From Serratia sp. FDAARGOS_506 (GTDB lineage: Bacteria > Pseudomonadota > Gammaproteobacteria > Enterobacterales > Enterobacteriaceae), in the NCBI RefSeq assembly GCF_003812745.1, contig NZ_CP033831.1, positions 3,968,001-4,032,000 of the forward strand: a stretch of DNA of 64,000 bases, given 5' to 3'. This document shows positions 56,106-64,000 of this stretch, piece by piece; positions within the stretch are counted from its first letter, which is position 1; every line of letters begins with the position of its first letter. The translations under genes were made by a program, and so were the position numbers. The notes below the pieces were generated by a model that had not been told where the DNA came from, searched no databases, and worked only from the letters and a program-made list of their open reading frames with translations.

Positions 56106-57080
56106 CTACGGGGCGATATCGACGATCGCCCCGCACTCGAACGCCAGGCCTGGTTCGACGTCCCGCGCGAGCCAGGTCGGGCCGTCCAGATCGACGAAGC
56201 GCGCCGCCGGCGCCAGCGGCAAGGCGGCGGATATCGCCCGCGACGTGCACAGCATGCAGCCGAGCATGATGGCGAACCCCTGTTCGTGCGCGGCCTGCGC
56301 CAGCGCCAACGCCTCGGTCAAGCCGCCGGTTTTGTCCAGTTTGATGTTGACCATCTGATAGCGCTGCGCCAGCCGCGGCAGGTCGGCGCGGGTGTGGCAG
56401 CTTTCATCGGCGCAGATCGGCAGCGGATGAATAAAGTGCTCCAACGCGGCGTCGTCACCGGCCGGCAGCGGCTGCTCCAGCATCGCCACGCCGAGATCGG
56501 CCAGCAGCTGGCAGCGCGCCGCCAGCCCTTCCGCCTGCCAGGATTCATTGGCGTCGACGATCAGCGTCGCCTGCGGCACCGCGGCGCGGATCGCGACCAA
56601 TCGTTCGCTGATATAGTGATCGTCGAGTTTGATTTTCAGCAGCGTAGCGCCCTGCTGCTCCAGTTCACGCGCGGCGAAGGCCATCGCTTCCGGCGTGCCG
56701 ATGCTGACGGTCTGCGCCATACGGATATGCGCCGGGGCCGTCACGCCGCTGCGCTGCCACAGGCTCTGCCCGTGCAGGCGGCACTCCAGATCCCACAGCG
56801 CCGAATCCAGCGCGTTGCGCGCGGCGCCCGCCGGCATCTGCGCCAGCAGCTGTTCGCGAGTCATGCCTTGTGCAATCGCCGGCGCCATCTCTGCCAGCTG
56901 CGCCATCACCGATTCCTCGCTCTCGCCATAGCGCGGATACGGCGTACATTCACCGGTGCCGCGCACGCCCTGCTGTTCGATTTCGACCACCACCACCCGG
57001 GCTTCGGTGCGGCTGCCGCGCGCAATCACGAAGGCGGTATGCAGCGGCCAGGCTTCCGGGTAAAAACGCATGTCTCTCAT
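56106..57080 (-). CDS. ycjG: L-Ala-D/L-Glu epimerase
   Basis: This 324-residue enolase-superfamily enzyme epimerises L-Ala-D-Glu from murein peptides to L-Ala-L-Glu. It has the catalytic lysine motif KIKLDD, metal ligands Asp in VDANESW, Glu in EQPLPAGDD and Asp in CADESC, and the second Lys in NIKLDKTGG. The ATG at 57080 has AGGAG five bases upstream; an upstream frame adds nine unmatched residues. Together with MppA and MpaA it makes a short murein recycling route. Confidence 0.95.
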   Translation of the reverse strand: MRDMRFYPEAWPLHTAFVIARGSRTEARVVVVEIEQQGVRGTGECTPYPRYGESEESVMAQLAEMAPAIAQGMTREQLLAQMPAGAARNALDSALWDLECRLHGQSLWQRSGVTAPAHIRMAQTVSIGTPEAMAFAARELEQQGATLLKIKLDDHYISERLVAIRAAVPQATLIVDANESWQAEGLAARCQLLADLGVAMLEQPLPAGDDAALEHFIHPLPICADESCHTRADLPRLAQRYQMVNIKLDKTGGLTEALALAQAAHEQGFAIMLGCMLCTSRAISAALPLAPAARFVDLDGPTWLARDVEPGLAFECGAIVDIAP

Positions 57081-57305
57081 AACGGCTCCTGAGCGAAAAC
57101 TGCGCATTCAGCCAGACTGATGCGCCGGTGATGTTTTATAGAACAGCCTAATATATACAACTATTTAGCAAACTTTGATATCCAATCCGCCGCGGTTGTC
57201 ATAAACTGGCGCCAGGGTGTGAACCTGATGTTAAATGCCGCCGCCGGCGCGCCGTTTCATCCGGTTCATACCCTTTGTATAAACACCTGTAAAAGGAATC
57301 TAGCA

Positions 57306-57809
57306 ATGACTCAGACAGTACATTTTCAAGGCAATCCGGTCAGCGTAGCGGGCAAACTGCCACAGCAGGGCGAACAGGCCAAGGCCTTCTCACTGGTTGC
57401 CAAAGACCTGTCAGACGTAGCGCTGAGCAGCTTCGCGGGTAAACGCAAAGTCCTGAACATCTTCCCAAGCATCGATACCGGCGTCTGCGCGACTTCGGTG
57501 CGTAAATTCAACCAGCTGGCCAGCGGCCTGGATAACACCGTGGTGCTGTGCATCTCCGCCGATCTGCCGTTCGCGCAGTCTCGCTTCTGCGGCGCGGAAG
57601 GCCTGAGCAACGTGGTTACTCTGTCCACCCTGCGCGGCGCCGAGTTCAAGCAGGCGTACGGCGTTGAAATCGCCGAAGGCCCGTTGGCGGGCCTGACCGC
57701 GCGTGCGGTCGTGGTACTGGATGGCCAGGACAACGTGCTGTACAGCGAGCTGGTGAACGAAATCACCACCGAGCCAGACTACGACGCAGCGCTGGCTGCG
57801 CTGAAATAA
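57306..57809 (+). CDS. tpx: Thiol peroxidase Tpx
   Basis: This 167-residue 2-Cys peroxiredoxin has peroxidatic Cys61 in DTGVCATSV and resolving Cys95 in SRFCGAEG. It reduces peroxides, preferring alkyl hydroperoxides, with electrons from thioredoxin, in the cytoplasm or periplasm depending on report. AAGGA lies eight bases before the ATG at 57306; an upstream in-frame start would add 29 unrelated residues. E. coli tpx is under FNR and ArcA; I saw no clear FNR box here. Confidence 0.96.
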   Translation: MTQTVHFQGNPVSVAGKLPQQGEQAKAFSLVAKDLSDVALSSFAGKRKVLNIFPSIDTGVCATSVRKFNQLASGLDNTVVLCISADLPFAQSRFCGAEGLSNVVTLSTLRGAEFKQAYGVEIAEGPLAGLTARAVVVLDGQDNVLYSELVNEITTEPDYDAALAALK

Positions 57810-57810
57810 C

Positions 57811-57866
57811 AAAGCCGGCGAACGCCGGCTTTGGAAACACGTGAAAGGCGCCGCAAGGCGCCTTTC
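57811..57866. terminator. Double bidirectional terminator between tpx and tyrR
   Basis: AAAGCCGGC-gaac-GCCGGCTTT (57811-57832) and GAAAGGCGCC-gcaa-GGCGCCTTTC (57843-57866) stand in tandem and can stop both convergent genes. Confidence 0.85.
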
Positions 57867-59438
57867 TTATTCTTCGCCCTCAGCGCCGCCTTTACGGCTG
57901 CTCAGGCCATACTCGCGCAGCTTGTTGGCGATGGCGGTATGGGAAACGCCCAGTCGCTTCGCCAGCTTGCGGGTGCTGGGATAGGTGCGATACAAGCGCG
58001 TCAGCACCGAGCGCTCGAAACGCTTGCTGATGTCGTCCAGCGAGCCGTCCAGCACCTCATCGCCCAGCGACATCTCCACCTCGAACTCCGGCAACACGAT
58101 ATCCTGCGGCCGCAGCTCGTAGCCTTCGGTTTGCGTCAGCGCGCGGTAGATGGCGTTTTTCAGCTGGCGCACGTTGCCCGGCCAACCGTATTTGCAGAGG
58201 AAGCCGCCCAGATCGCTCGCCAGCTTGGGCCGCGCCACGCCCTGCTCATCGGCGAAACGCGCCACGAACAGCTCGGTCAGCGGCATGATGTCCTGCGGAC
58301 GCTCGCGCAGCGGCGGGATGGTGATGGTCAGCACGTTGAGGCGATAATAGAGATCTTCGCGGAATTCGCCGCGCTGCACCAGCTCGGTGAGGTTTTTCTG
58401 GGTGGCGCAGATCACGCGCACGTCAACATGCACCTCATGCTCTTCACCAACGCGGCGGAACGTGCCGTCGTTGAGGAAACGCAGCAGTTTGGTCTGCATA
58501 CGCGGCGACATTTCGCCGATCTCATCCAGCAGCACCGAACCGCCGTTGGCCTGCTCGAAGAAGCCCTTCTTGCCTTCCAGCGCATTGGGATAAGCGCCCG
58601 GCGCATGGCCGAACAGCTCGCTCTCCACCACGTCATCCGGCAGCGCGGCGCAGTTCAGCGCCAGGAACGGCTGTTTGCCGCGCGGGCTGCGCAAATGGCA
58701 GGCGCGGGCCAGAATATCTTTGCCGGTACCGGTATCGCCGACGATCAGCAGCGGCGCATCGAGCATCGCCAGCTTGCGCGCCTGCTCCAGCACGTGACGC
58801 ATCTTGGCGCTCACCGCGACGATGTGGTCGAATTCGGTATCGTCGTTCACCGACAGATTTTGTAGCTGGCGGCCCATGCGCGCGGTGGACTTCAGCATCA
58901 CTACCGCACCGACCGCAGCCGGCTGCTGCTGTTCGTCTTCCAGATAGATAGGTGTGATGTCCATCAGGAAGTCCTGGCTGCGGATCACCACCCGCTCGGA
59001 GTGCGGCGCCGTATGCTCGCTCTCCAGCCAGCGGCTGAAGTTATAGCCGCCGATCAGCGCCCCGGCGGTCTGGTTGCGGATCTTGTCTTCGTTCAGGCTG
59101 AACAGCGCCTGCGCCGCCGGGTTGGCCAGTTCGACCTTGCCCTTCATGTCGATCGAGAACACCGGTTCCGGCATCGACTCCAGCAGCGCACGCAGCGCGC
59201 GATGTTCGCGTTCGGAAGGCATAAAGCTGACGGTACGCACGTCAGTCACGCCGGCAATGCGGCGGATCTCCGCCATCAGCGCGCGGAAAGTATCGAAATC
59301 CAGCTGGGAGAAATTAAGGTAAATGCGACCGATGGGATCGATCTCGATGCCACGTAAGTCAATGCTGCGCGATACCAAAAGATCGAGTAATTCTCGAGTG
59401 AGACCGAGGCGGTCTTCGCAAAATACTTCCAAACGCAT
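57867..59438 (-). CDS. tyrR: Aromatic amino acid regulator TyrR
   Basis: This 523-residue regulator has an ACT domain (1-75), a PAS domain (about 80-190), an AAA+ ATPase domain (about 205-425, Walker A GDTGTGKD) and a Fis-like helix-turn-helix at the end. It represses or activates genes for aromatic amino acid synthesis and transport with tyrosine, phenylalanine or tryptophan as signals. The GAFTGA loop used with sigma-54 is replaced by GAYPNA, as known for TyrR, which works with sigma-70. A TyrR-box-like site upstream suggests autoregulation. E. coli TyrR has 513 residues. Confidence 0.97.
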   Translation of the reverse strand: MRLEVFCEDRLGLTRELLDLLVSRSIDLRGIEIDPIGRIYLNFSQLDFDTFRALMAEIRRIAGVTDVRTVSFMPSEREHRALRALLESMPEPVFSIDMKGKVELANPAAQALFSLNEDKIRNQTAGALIGGYNFSRWLESEHTAPHSERVVIRSQDFLMDITPIYLEDEQQQPAAVGAVVMLKSTARMGRQLQNLSVNDDTEFDHIVAVSAKMRHVLEQARKLAMLDAPLLIVGDTGTGKDILARACHLRSPRGKQPFLALNCAALPDDVVESELFGHAPGAYPNALEGKKGFFEQANGGSVLLDEIGEMSPRMQTKLLRFLNDGTFRRVGEEHEVHVDVRVICATQKNLTELVQRGEFREDLYYRLNVLTITIPPLRERPQDIMPLTELFVARFADEQGVARPKLASDLGGFLCKYGWPGNVRQLKNAIYRALTQTEGYELRPQDIVLPEFEVEMSLGDEVLDGSLDDISKRFERSVLTRLYRTYPSTRKLAKRLGVSHTAIANKLREYGLSSRKGGAEGEE

Positions 59439-59517
59439 CAGTGTTGGCCTTATCTCTGCAGGTGCGGGGATCGTTGACGATGATGATACTCCCTCGCACC
59501 GGGCGGTAGAAGCGATC

Positions 59518-59535
59518 TGTCAGCAAAAGTTGACA
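59518..59535. promoter_or_regulatory. Candidate TyrR box
   Basis: TGTCAGCAAAAGTTGACA fits TGTAAA-N6-TTTACA at 9 of 12 positions, with the invariant G and C 14 bases apart. It is the core of a perfect repeat TCTGTCA/TGACAGA (59516-59537) about 80 bases upstream of tyrR. Confidence 0.55.
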
Positions 59536-59719
59536 GAACTCTGATTTATTGCCGTAGTTGCTGATTTTAAACGCAAGCGAATAACAGCATCGGCGTCATT
59601 TTAGCCTACAAACAGAGAGTTATCACAATCATAATTAATTTTGCAGAGATTTATCATGCACTCACAGGGGGATCGACTATCGTCAAGTCTCGATTACGTC
59701 CGGCGTCGGCGCCGTTGAG

Positions 59720-59744
59720 AAAACGGCGCTCCTGAGAGCGCCGT
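59720..59744 (-). terminator. Terminator after ycjF
   Basis: ACGGCGCTC-tcag-GAGCGCCGT followed by TTTTCT on the minus strand. Confidence 0.8.
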
Positions 59745-59752
59745 CGTGGGGG

Positions 59753-60814
59753 TTATTTGGCCTTGCCGTCGCTCTTTTTCAGCGTGTCTTTCAACTGGCC
59801 GATCAGCTGGCTGCGGAAATCGCCAAGCTTCGGTTTTTCACCTTCCAGCCACGGCAGCGGGCGGCACAGTTCCATCGCCTTGATGCCCAACCGCGCGGTC
59901 AACAACCCGGCGCCGATGCCCTGCGCCGCGCGCGCCGACAGCCGCGCCGCCAGATCCTGCGACATCCAGTCCATACCCACTTCGCGCACCAGTTCGGAAG
60001 CACCGGCGAAAGCGATGTTCAACAGCACCAGCCGGAACAGACGAATGCGGCTAAAGTAGCCCAGCTCGATGCCGTACAGCGCCGCGATGCGGTTGATCAA
60101 ACGGATGTTGCGCCAGGCGATAAACGCCATGTCCACCAACGCCAACGGGCTGACGGCGATCATCAGCGTCGATTCGGCGGCAGAGCGGCTGATTTCGCGC
60201 CGCGCCTGGTTGTCGAGCACCGGCTGCACCAGTTTGGCGTACAGTTCCACGACTTCACGATCGTTTTGCGTTTCATGCAGCGACGCCTGCCAGCGCTGCA
60301 GCGCCGGATGCCCCTGATCCAGCCCGGCCTGACGCGCCAGCTTCTCGCAGAATTCGCGCCCTTGTCCCAGCCCGTGGCTGTGCAACAGTTCGCGCGCCAC
60401 GTCGCGCTCTTCCGCACGCTGGCGCAGCCGATACAAACGCCGCCACTCGGTAACCACCGAACCGACGCCGGCGAATACGATCAGGCCGCCGGCCACGCCG
60501 CCGCCCATGGCGATCCAGTCTTGCTGCACCCAAGCGGTATGCACCCACTGCACGCCCTGCGCCACCACGCTGACGCCGAACAGCGCCAGGCCGGCGGTGA
60601 CCATTTTGCGCCACAGGCTGCGTTTAGGTTTCAGCGCGGCGTTAATAATGCCTTCGGCGCGCCCTTCTTCCTCTTCCTGCTGCAGCTCCGGCGCCGCCGG
60701 GAAAAAGCTTTCCGCCTGTTCGGCATCGAAAGCGACGCCGGCGCGCAACGCCGGCTCCTGCGGCGGTTGCAGCGGCTCGTCAAAATCGATACGCGGTTTG
60801 ATCGGCTCGCTCAT
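59753..60814 (-). CDS. ycjF: Inner-membrane protein YcjF (DUF697)
   Basis: This 353-residue protein has an acidic N-terminal cytoplasmic part, two membrane helices near residues 70-120 and a C-terminal DUF697 domain (about 215-340). It is the partner of YcjX: its start overlaps the ycjX stop by four bases. Function is unknown; in E. coli both are expressed with the phage-shock response. Confidence 0.93.
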   Translation of the reverse strand: MSEPIKPRIDFDEPLQPPQEPALRAGVAFDAEQAESFFPAAPELQQEEEEGRAEGIINAALKPKRSLWRKMVTAGLALFGVSVVAQGVQWVHTAWVQQDWIAMGGGVAGGLIVFAGVGSVVTEWRRLYRLRQRAEERDVARELLHSHGLGQGREFCEKLARQAGLDQGHPALQRWQASLHETQNDREVVELYAKLVQPVLDNQARREISRSAAESTLMIAVSPLALVDMAFIAWRNIRLINRIAALYGIELGYFSRIRLFRLVLLNIAFAGASELVREVGMDWMSQDLAARLSARAAQGIGAGLLTARLGIKAMELCRPLPWLEGEKPKLGDFRSQLIGQLKDTLKKSDGKAK

Positions 60815-62208
60815 CGCAATTTGTCTCCCAGTAAAAATTCCATCACCGCATCCAGACGGATGTGCGGCAACGGGGTGTCCACGCTCATGGCGCGCGGACG
60901 AAACTCATCGAAGTGGAACCCCTGGCTCTGCCAGAACGCCGGCCCCGGCAGGCGGGCGGGCACTTCGCCGGGGAACACCGTCAGCGGCGCGCCGTCGCTC
61001 AGGCGGTTGCCCTTCAGCGCCGGAATGCGTTGCCCCTGATGATCGACGATGCCGCTCTCGGTTGCCTGCACCGAGGCCAGGCCGACGCAATCCATGCTGA
61101 TGCCTTCGAACGCCGCGTTCTGCCACGCCTCCTGCACCAGCTGTTGCAGCAACGACACCAGATTGGCGTGCTGATCGGCGGTGATATGATCCGCCTTGGT
61201 GGCGGCGAACATCAGTTTGTCGATGGTCGGCGAGAACAAACGGCGAAACAGCGTGCGCTTGCCGTAATGGAAGCTCTGCATCAGCTGGGTCAACGCCAGA
61301 CGCATGTCGTTGAACGCCTGTGGGCCACTGTTGAGCGGCTGTAGGCAATCGACCAGCACGATTTGCCGATCGAAACGGACGAAATGTTCTTTGTAGAAGT
61401 TTTTGACGATCGACTGGCAGTAGTAGTTGAAGCGGGCGCGCAACATGCCGATGTTGGTGTGTTTATCGGCCTGCGCCAGTTTCGATTCGCCGATCGCGGC
61501 CACGTCGGGCCACGGGAAAAACTGCAGCGCCGGTGCGCCGGCCATGTCGCCCGGCAGCACGAAACGCCCCGGCTGAATGAAGTGCAGCCCTTCGCTTTTG
61601 CAGCGCAGCAGATAATCGGTGTAAGCCTGGGCGATCGCCGCCAGGCGGTTTTCGTCGGCCGGGGCCAGCGGATCGCAGGCCTTGCACAGTTCAAGCCAGG
61701 GCTTGGCCCATTCGGCGCGTTCGCCCTGCAGCAGCCCGGTCATCTGGCGTGACCAGGCCAGGTAGTCCTGCTCGAGCATCGGCAAATCCAGCAGCCATTC
61801 GCCGGGATAATCGACGATCTCCAGGTACAGCGTGGAGGTGTCTTTAAAGTGGCGCAGCAGCGAGTCGTTAGAGCGGTAACGCAGCGCCAGACGAATTTCA
61901 CTGACGCCACGCGTCGGCGTCGGCCAGGCCGGCGGCGCGCCGTACAGCTGCGCCAGCCCTTCGTCATAGGTGAAACGCTGGATACCGAGATCGCGCTGCG
62001 GAATGCGTTTGACGCCCAGCAGGCGCTCTTCGCGCACCGGTGAAAACAGCGGCATGCGCGCGCCGCTGTGCACATGCAGCAGTTGGTTGACGAAGGCGGT
62101 GATAAAGGCGGTTTTGCCGCTGCGGCTCAGGCCGGTCACCGCCAGGCGCAGATGGCGATCCATTCCGCGGTTGACCAGCGAGGTTAACTCATTTTGCAGT
62201 CGTTTCAT
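60811..62208 (-). CDS. ycjX: P-loop NTPase YcjX (DUF463)
   Basis: This 465-residue predicted GTP/ATPase has Walker A GLSRSGKT (26-33) and the later VDCLQPL and ATKADH motifs that suit a GTPase-like fold. It is part of the psp regulon in enterobacteria: its start overlaps the pspD end by 20 bases here, so it is likely read from the same sigma-54 promoter. Role unknown, perhaps membrane stress. Confidence 0.93.
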   Translation of the reverse strand: MKRLQNELTSLVNRGMDRHLRLAVTGLSRSGKTAFITAFVNQLLHVHSGARMPLFSPVREERLLGVKRIPQRDLGIQRFTYDEGLAQLYGAPPAWPTPTRGVSEIRLALRYRSNDSLLRHFKDTSTLYLEIVDYPGEWLLDLPMLEQDYLAWSRQMTGLLQGERAEWAKPWLELCKACDPLAPADENRLAAIAQAYTDYLLRCKSEGLHFIQPGRFVLPGDMAGAPALQFFPWPDVAAIGESKLAQADKHTNIGMLRARFNYYCQSIVKNFYKEHFVRFDRQIVLVDCLQPLNSGPQAFNDMRLALTQLMQSFHYGKRTLFRRLFSPTIDKLMFAATKADHITADQHANLVSLLQQLVQEAWQNAAFEGISMDCVGLASVQATESGIVDHQGQRIPALKGNRLSDGAPLTVFPGEVPARLPGPAFWQSQGFHFDEFRPRAMSVDTPLPHIRLDAVMEFLLGDKLR

Positions 62209-62455
62209 TGCTCTCCTTGACGTAACGCCCGAATGCCTTGTTCAGGCCTTTACGGAACAGCGGTTCCAGCACCAGCGCCAACACGAAGCGCACCGGTTTG
62301 CGGCCGACGGTCTTCAACAGCCAGCCGGCTGCGCCCGCCGGGCCATAGTTCAATAACGCTATGATGATGACTTTAGCCAATGTCTTCAACATTGCCGCCG
62401 CTCCTCGTTTAAATCCACCCGTTCTGGCGGTGTTCGCGACATCGATTTTATTCAT
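62189..62455 (-). CDS. pspD: Phage shock protein D
   Basis: This 88-residue protein has an amphipathic and hydrophobic middle (LAKVIIIALLNYGPAGAAGW) and the motif RKPVRFVLALVLEPL also found in E. coli PspD (73 aa). It is a peripheral inner-membrane protein of unknown role. The N-terminus is longer than in E. coli; GGAGGG lies seven bases before the ATG at 62455. It overlaps ycjX by 20 bases. Confidence 0.88.
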   Translation of the reverse strand: MNKIDVANTARTGGFKRGAAAMLKTLAKVIIIALLNYGPAGAAGWLLKTVGRKPVRFVLALVLEPLFRKGLNKAFGRYVKESNETTAK

Positions 62456-62552
62456 GACAATGCCCTCCGGCACAAGACGATTAAGGTTACATTCAACGGG
62501 ATAACGGCGGCGAAGATGCCCGGCCAACTCAGGCCGGGTATCGCAAGAAGGG

Positions 62553-62912
62553 TTACAGCTTGCGGAAACGGCTCTGTACGCCGAAAGTATCGGACGTCAC
62601 GTAACGCTCGACCTGACGCAGCTGCTGTTCGCCGCTGCCCAGCTCATACTCCAGCTGATCGAGAAGCTGGCGCGGCGTCTTCTGATGCTCGCCTTCGAAA
62701 CGGCTGGCCGGCGCTTCGTCCAACACGAATACCAGCGCGATATAGGCCACCAGCGTGAAGAAGAACAGCCCGAAGAACAGCGACAGCACCACCATCACGC
62801 GGATCAGGCGCACCGGCACGTCGAAATAGTGGGCCAAACCGGCGCAGACGCCTTTCACCATGCCTTCTTCGGGTACGCGATAAAGCTTTTTACTGCCCAG
62901 CGTCGTGCTCAT
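62553..62912 (-). CDS. pspC: Phage shock protein C
   Basis: This 119-residue inner-membrane protein has the PspC domain (KKLYRVPEEGMVKGVCAGLAHYF), one hydrophobic helix (about 38-62) and a C-terminal coiled region with a leucine pattern. With PspB it senses membrane stress or mislocalised secretins and recruits PspA away from PspF. Its ATG shares one base with the pspB stop. Confidence 0.96.
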   Translation of the reverse strand: MSTTLGSKKLYRVPEEGMVKGVCAGLAHYFDVPVRLIRVMVVLSLFFGLFFFTLVAYIALVFVLDEAPASRFEGEHQKTPRQLLDQLEYELGSGEQQLRQVERYVTSDTFGVQSRFRKL

Positions 62913-63139
62913 CAAGACTGTCTCCAGTTCGGGTGTTCCGCATCGAGGATCTCTTCCAGCGCCTGAATACGTTCACGCATGCGTTTGGCGTCTTCCGCCA
63001 GCTGCGCCAGGCGCTGCATTTCTTGCTGACTCAGTTGGATGCCGGTCTGCTGCCGATTGCTGTAATGCAGCCAAAGCCAAATCGGCGCGACAAACAGCAC
63101 GAAAATTGTCAGCGGAATGGCAAGTAATAAAGCACTCAT
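62912..63139 (-). CDS. pspB: Phage shock protein B
   Basis: This 75-residue protein has an N-terminal membrane helix (about 3-23) and a cytoplasmic coiled coil (about 35-65). It acts with PspC as the membrane sensor of the phage-shock system. It lies 63 bases after pspA with a hairpin in between, and is coupled to pspC by overlap. Confidence 0.96.
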   Translation of the reverse strand: MSALLLAIPLTIFVLFVAPIWLWLHYSNRQQTGIQLSQQEMQRLAQLAEDAKRMRERIQALEEILDAEHPNWRQS

Positions 63140-63169
63140 TGTTATTCCTTCTTATCGGATCCTGGGTAG

Positions 63170-63194
63170 GCGGCCACCTCCGGCGTGTGGCCGC
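63170..63194 (-). terminator. Hairpin between pspA and pspB
   Basis: GCGGCCAC and GTGGCCGC pair around nine bases. No T-run follows, so it is more likely an RNA stability or attenuation element that raises pspA over pspBCD than a full terminator. Confidence 0.45.
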
Positions 63195-63202
63195 GGCTCG
63201 CC

Positions 63203-63868
63203 TTACTCTGAGCGGTTCATCTTGGCTTTCAGCGCCGCCAGTTGCTCACTGATCGCGTCGTCGGCCTTCAGCTCGGCAAACTCTTGGTCCAAGGACTTCT
63301 TTTTACCGAGGCTGATGCTTTCCGCCTCGGCTTCCATATGGTCGATGCGACGCTCGAACTGCTCGAAACGCGCCATCGCCTCATCCAGCTTGCCGCTGTC
63401 GAGCTGGCGGCGCACTTCGCGCGAGGAAGACGCGGCCTGATGGCGCAGCGCCAGCGCCTGCTGCCGCGCGCGGGTCTCGGTCAGCTTGTTTTCCAGCTCG
63501 CCGATTTCGCTCTTCATGCGCGCCAGCGTTTCTTCTACTGTAGCCACTTCCTGCGTCAGCGTGGCGATCAGATCGGCCACCTTTTGTTTTTCGATCAGCG
63601 CCGCACGGGCCAGATCTTCTTTATCTTTGCGCAGCGCCAGTTCGGCTTTTTCCTGCCAGTCGCTAATCTGGTTTTCACCCTGCTCGATGCGGCGCAGCAG
63701 CTGCTTTTTCTCCGCCAGCGCGCGCGCCGACGTAGAGCGAACTTCAACCAACGTGTCTTCCATCTCTTGGATCATCAACCGCACCAGCTTCTGCGGATCT
63801 TCCGCCTTGTCCAGCAAGGTGTTGATATTGGCGTTCACGATGTCGGCAAAACGAGAAAAAATACCCAT
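63203..63868 (-). CDS. pspA: Phage shock protein A
   Basis: This 221-residue ESCRT-III-related protein is almost all coiled coil with an N-terminal amphipathic helix ([24 protein letters not shown]). It binds and inhibits PspF, and under membrane stress forms scaffolds that protect the inner membrane. It matches E. coli PspA (222). A sigma-54 promoter lies upstream; pspF would be expected divergent, beyond the right edge. AGGAAG is the ribosome site. Confidence 0.97.
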   Translation of the reverse strand: MGIFSRFADIVNANINTLLDKAEDPQKLVRLMIQEMEDTLVEVRSTSARALAEKKQLLRRIEQGENQISDWQEKAELALRKDKEDLARAALIEKQKVADLIATLTQEVATVEETLARMKSEIGELENKLTETRARQQALALRHQAASSSREVRRQLDSGKLDEAMARFEQFERRIDHMEAEAESISLGKKKSLDQEFAELKADDAISEQLAALKAKMNRSE

Positions 63869-63939
63869 AATTCACTTCCTCTTGGTTCTGATGGCGTCTG
63901 AAGCGCCGCGTTAAGTCGTACTGCTTGCCTGAAGATATA

Positions 63940-63955
63940 ATCAAAACCCGTGCCA
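63940..63955 (-). promoter_or_regulatory. Sigma-54 promoter of the psp operon
   Basis: On the minus strand TGGCACGGGTTTTGAT fits the -24 (TGGCAC) and -12 (TTG) elements with correct spacing; the -12 C is replaced by A, and E. coli pspA also lacks a perfect -12. AT-rich DNA beyond it (63960-64000) may hold IHF and PspF sites. Confidence 0.8.
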
Positions 63956-64000
63956 ACTTTTATTTCATTGAAAAAAAAGACTATTATTTTTTTGACTCTC

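Larger units (their letters stand above)
59439..59752. other. tyrR promoter and ycjF terminator region
   Basis: This 314-base gap contains the tyrR promoter with a candidate TyrR box (59518-59535), an AT-rich stretch at 59560-59660 with no recognised element, and the ycjX-ycjF terminator at 59720-59744. No gene is visible. Confidence 0.6.

Overview
The window looks like a chromosomal segment of an enterobacterium, most likely Serratia (S. marcescens type). The basis is gene-by-gene similarity to Escherichia coli together with high GC in the coding regions, an intact mig-14-type gene, and conserved neighbourhoods in their own order (ogt-fnr-uspE, pntAB/ydgH/ydgI/folM/rstAB, asr/ydgU/ydgD, hrpA/azoR/ydbL-ynbE-ydbH/ldhA/hslJ, nifJ, ttcA/fnrS/zntB, mppA/mpaA/ycjG/tpx/tyrR/ycjFX/pspDCBA). 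There is no rRNA, tRNA, prophage, insertion sequence or CRISPR array that I can see. The species is an inference from memory of protein families, not from a search.

Bases 1-11681 are an accessory sugar locus. A divergent DUF4091 (GH123-like) protein without a signal peptide, cut by the left edge, faces a nine-gene cluster: ABC sugar importer (binding protein, two permeases, MalK-type ATPase), a Gfo/Idh/MocA oxidoreductase with a cysteine cluster, a ROK kinase, a DeoR-type regulator, an AgaS-type SIS protein and a KbaY/GatY-type aldolase. Together they suggest uptake of an intact amino-sugar glycoside (GalNAc or galactosamine type), cytoplasmic cleavage, phosphorylation, deamination and aldol cleavage. 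No deacetylase or tagatose-6-phosphate kinase is visible.

Bases 11988-23031 hold a small YehE/DUF2574-like exported protein, ogt, fnr with an FNR box, uspE, pntAB, ydgH, ydgI, and a pair of unrecognised small genes behind a good Fur box. Bases 23216-32287 hold folM, the rstAB two-component system, an M32 carboxypeptidase, a hydrolase, asr with an RstA box, the micro-gene ydgU, ydgD, and a divergent AraC regulator/MFS exporter pair. Bases 32265-43320 hold hrpA, azoR, the ydbH-ynbE-ydbL envelope lipid-transport operon, ldhA (preceded by a possible sRNA or attenuator), hslJ, a DUF333 lipoprotein and an SMR pump.

Bases 43559-52884 hold nifJ, an AT-rich mig-14-type gene, ttcA, a VOC-family gene under a near-consensus LexA box, the FNR-activated small RNA FnrS on the minus strand, zntB, a secreted hydrolase, an 83-bp element with 14-bp perfect inverted ends, and a small unknown gene. 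Bases 53043-64000 hold the murein-peptide genes mppA, mpaA and ycjG, then tpx, tyrR with a candidate TyrR box, and the phage-shock operon pspABCD running into ycjX-ycjF from a sigma-54 promoter at the right edge.

Two regulator-target pairs are visible within the window: FNR (fnr) with the fnr and fnrS FNR boxes, and RstAB with the asr RstA box. Several anaerobic or redox genes (fnr, fnrS, nifJ, ldhA, tpx, pntAB, azoR) share the segment.
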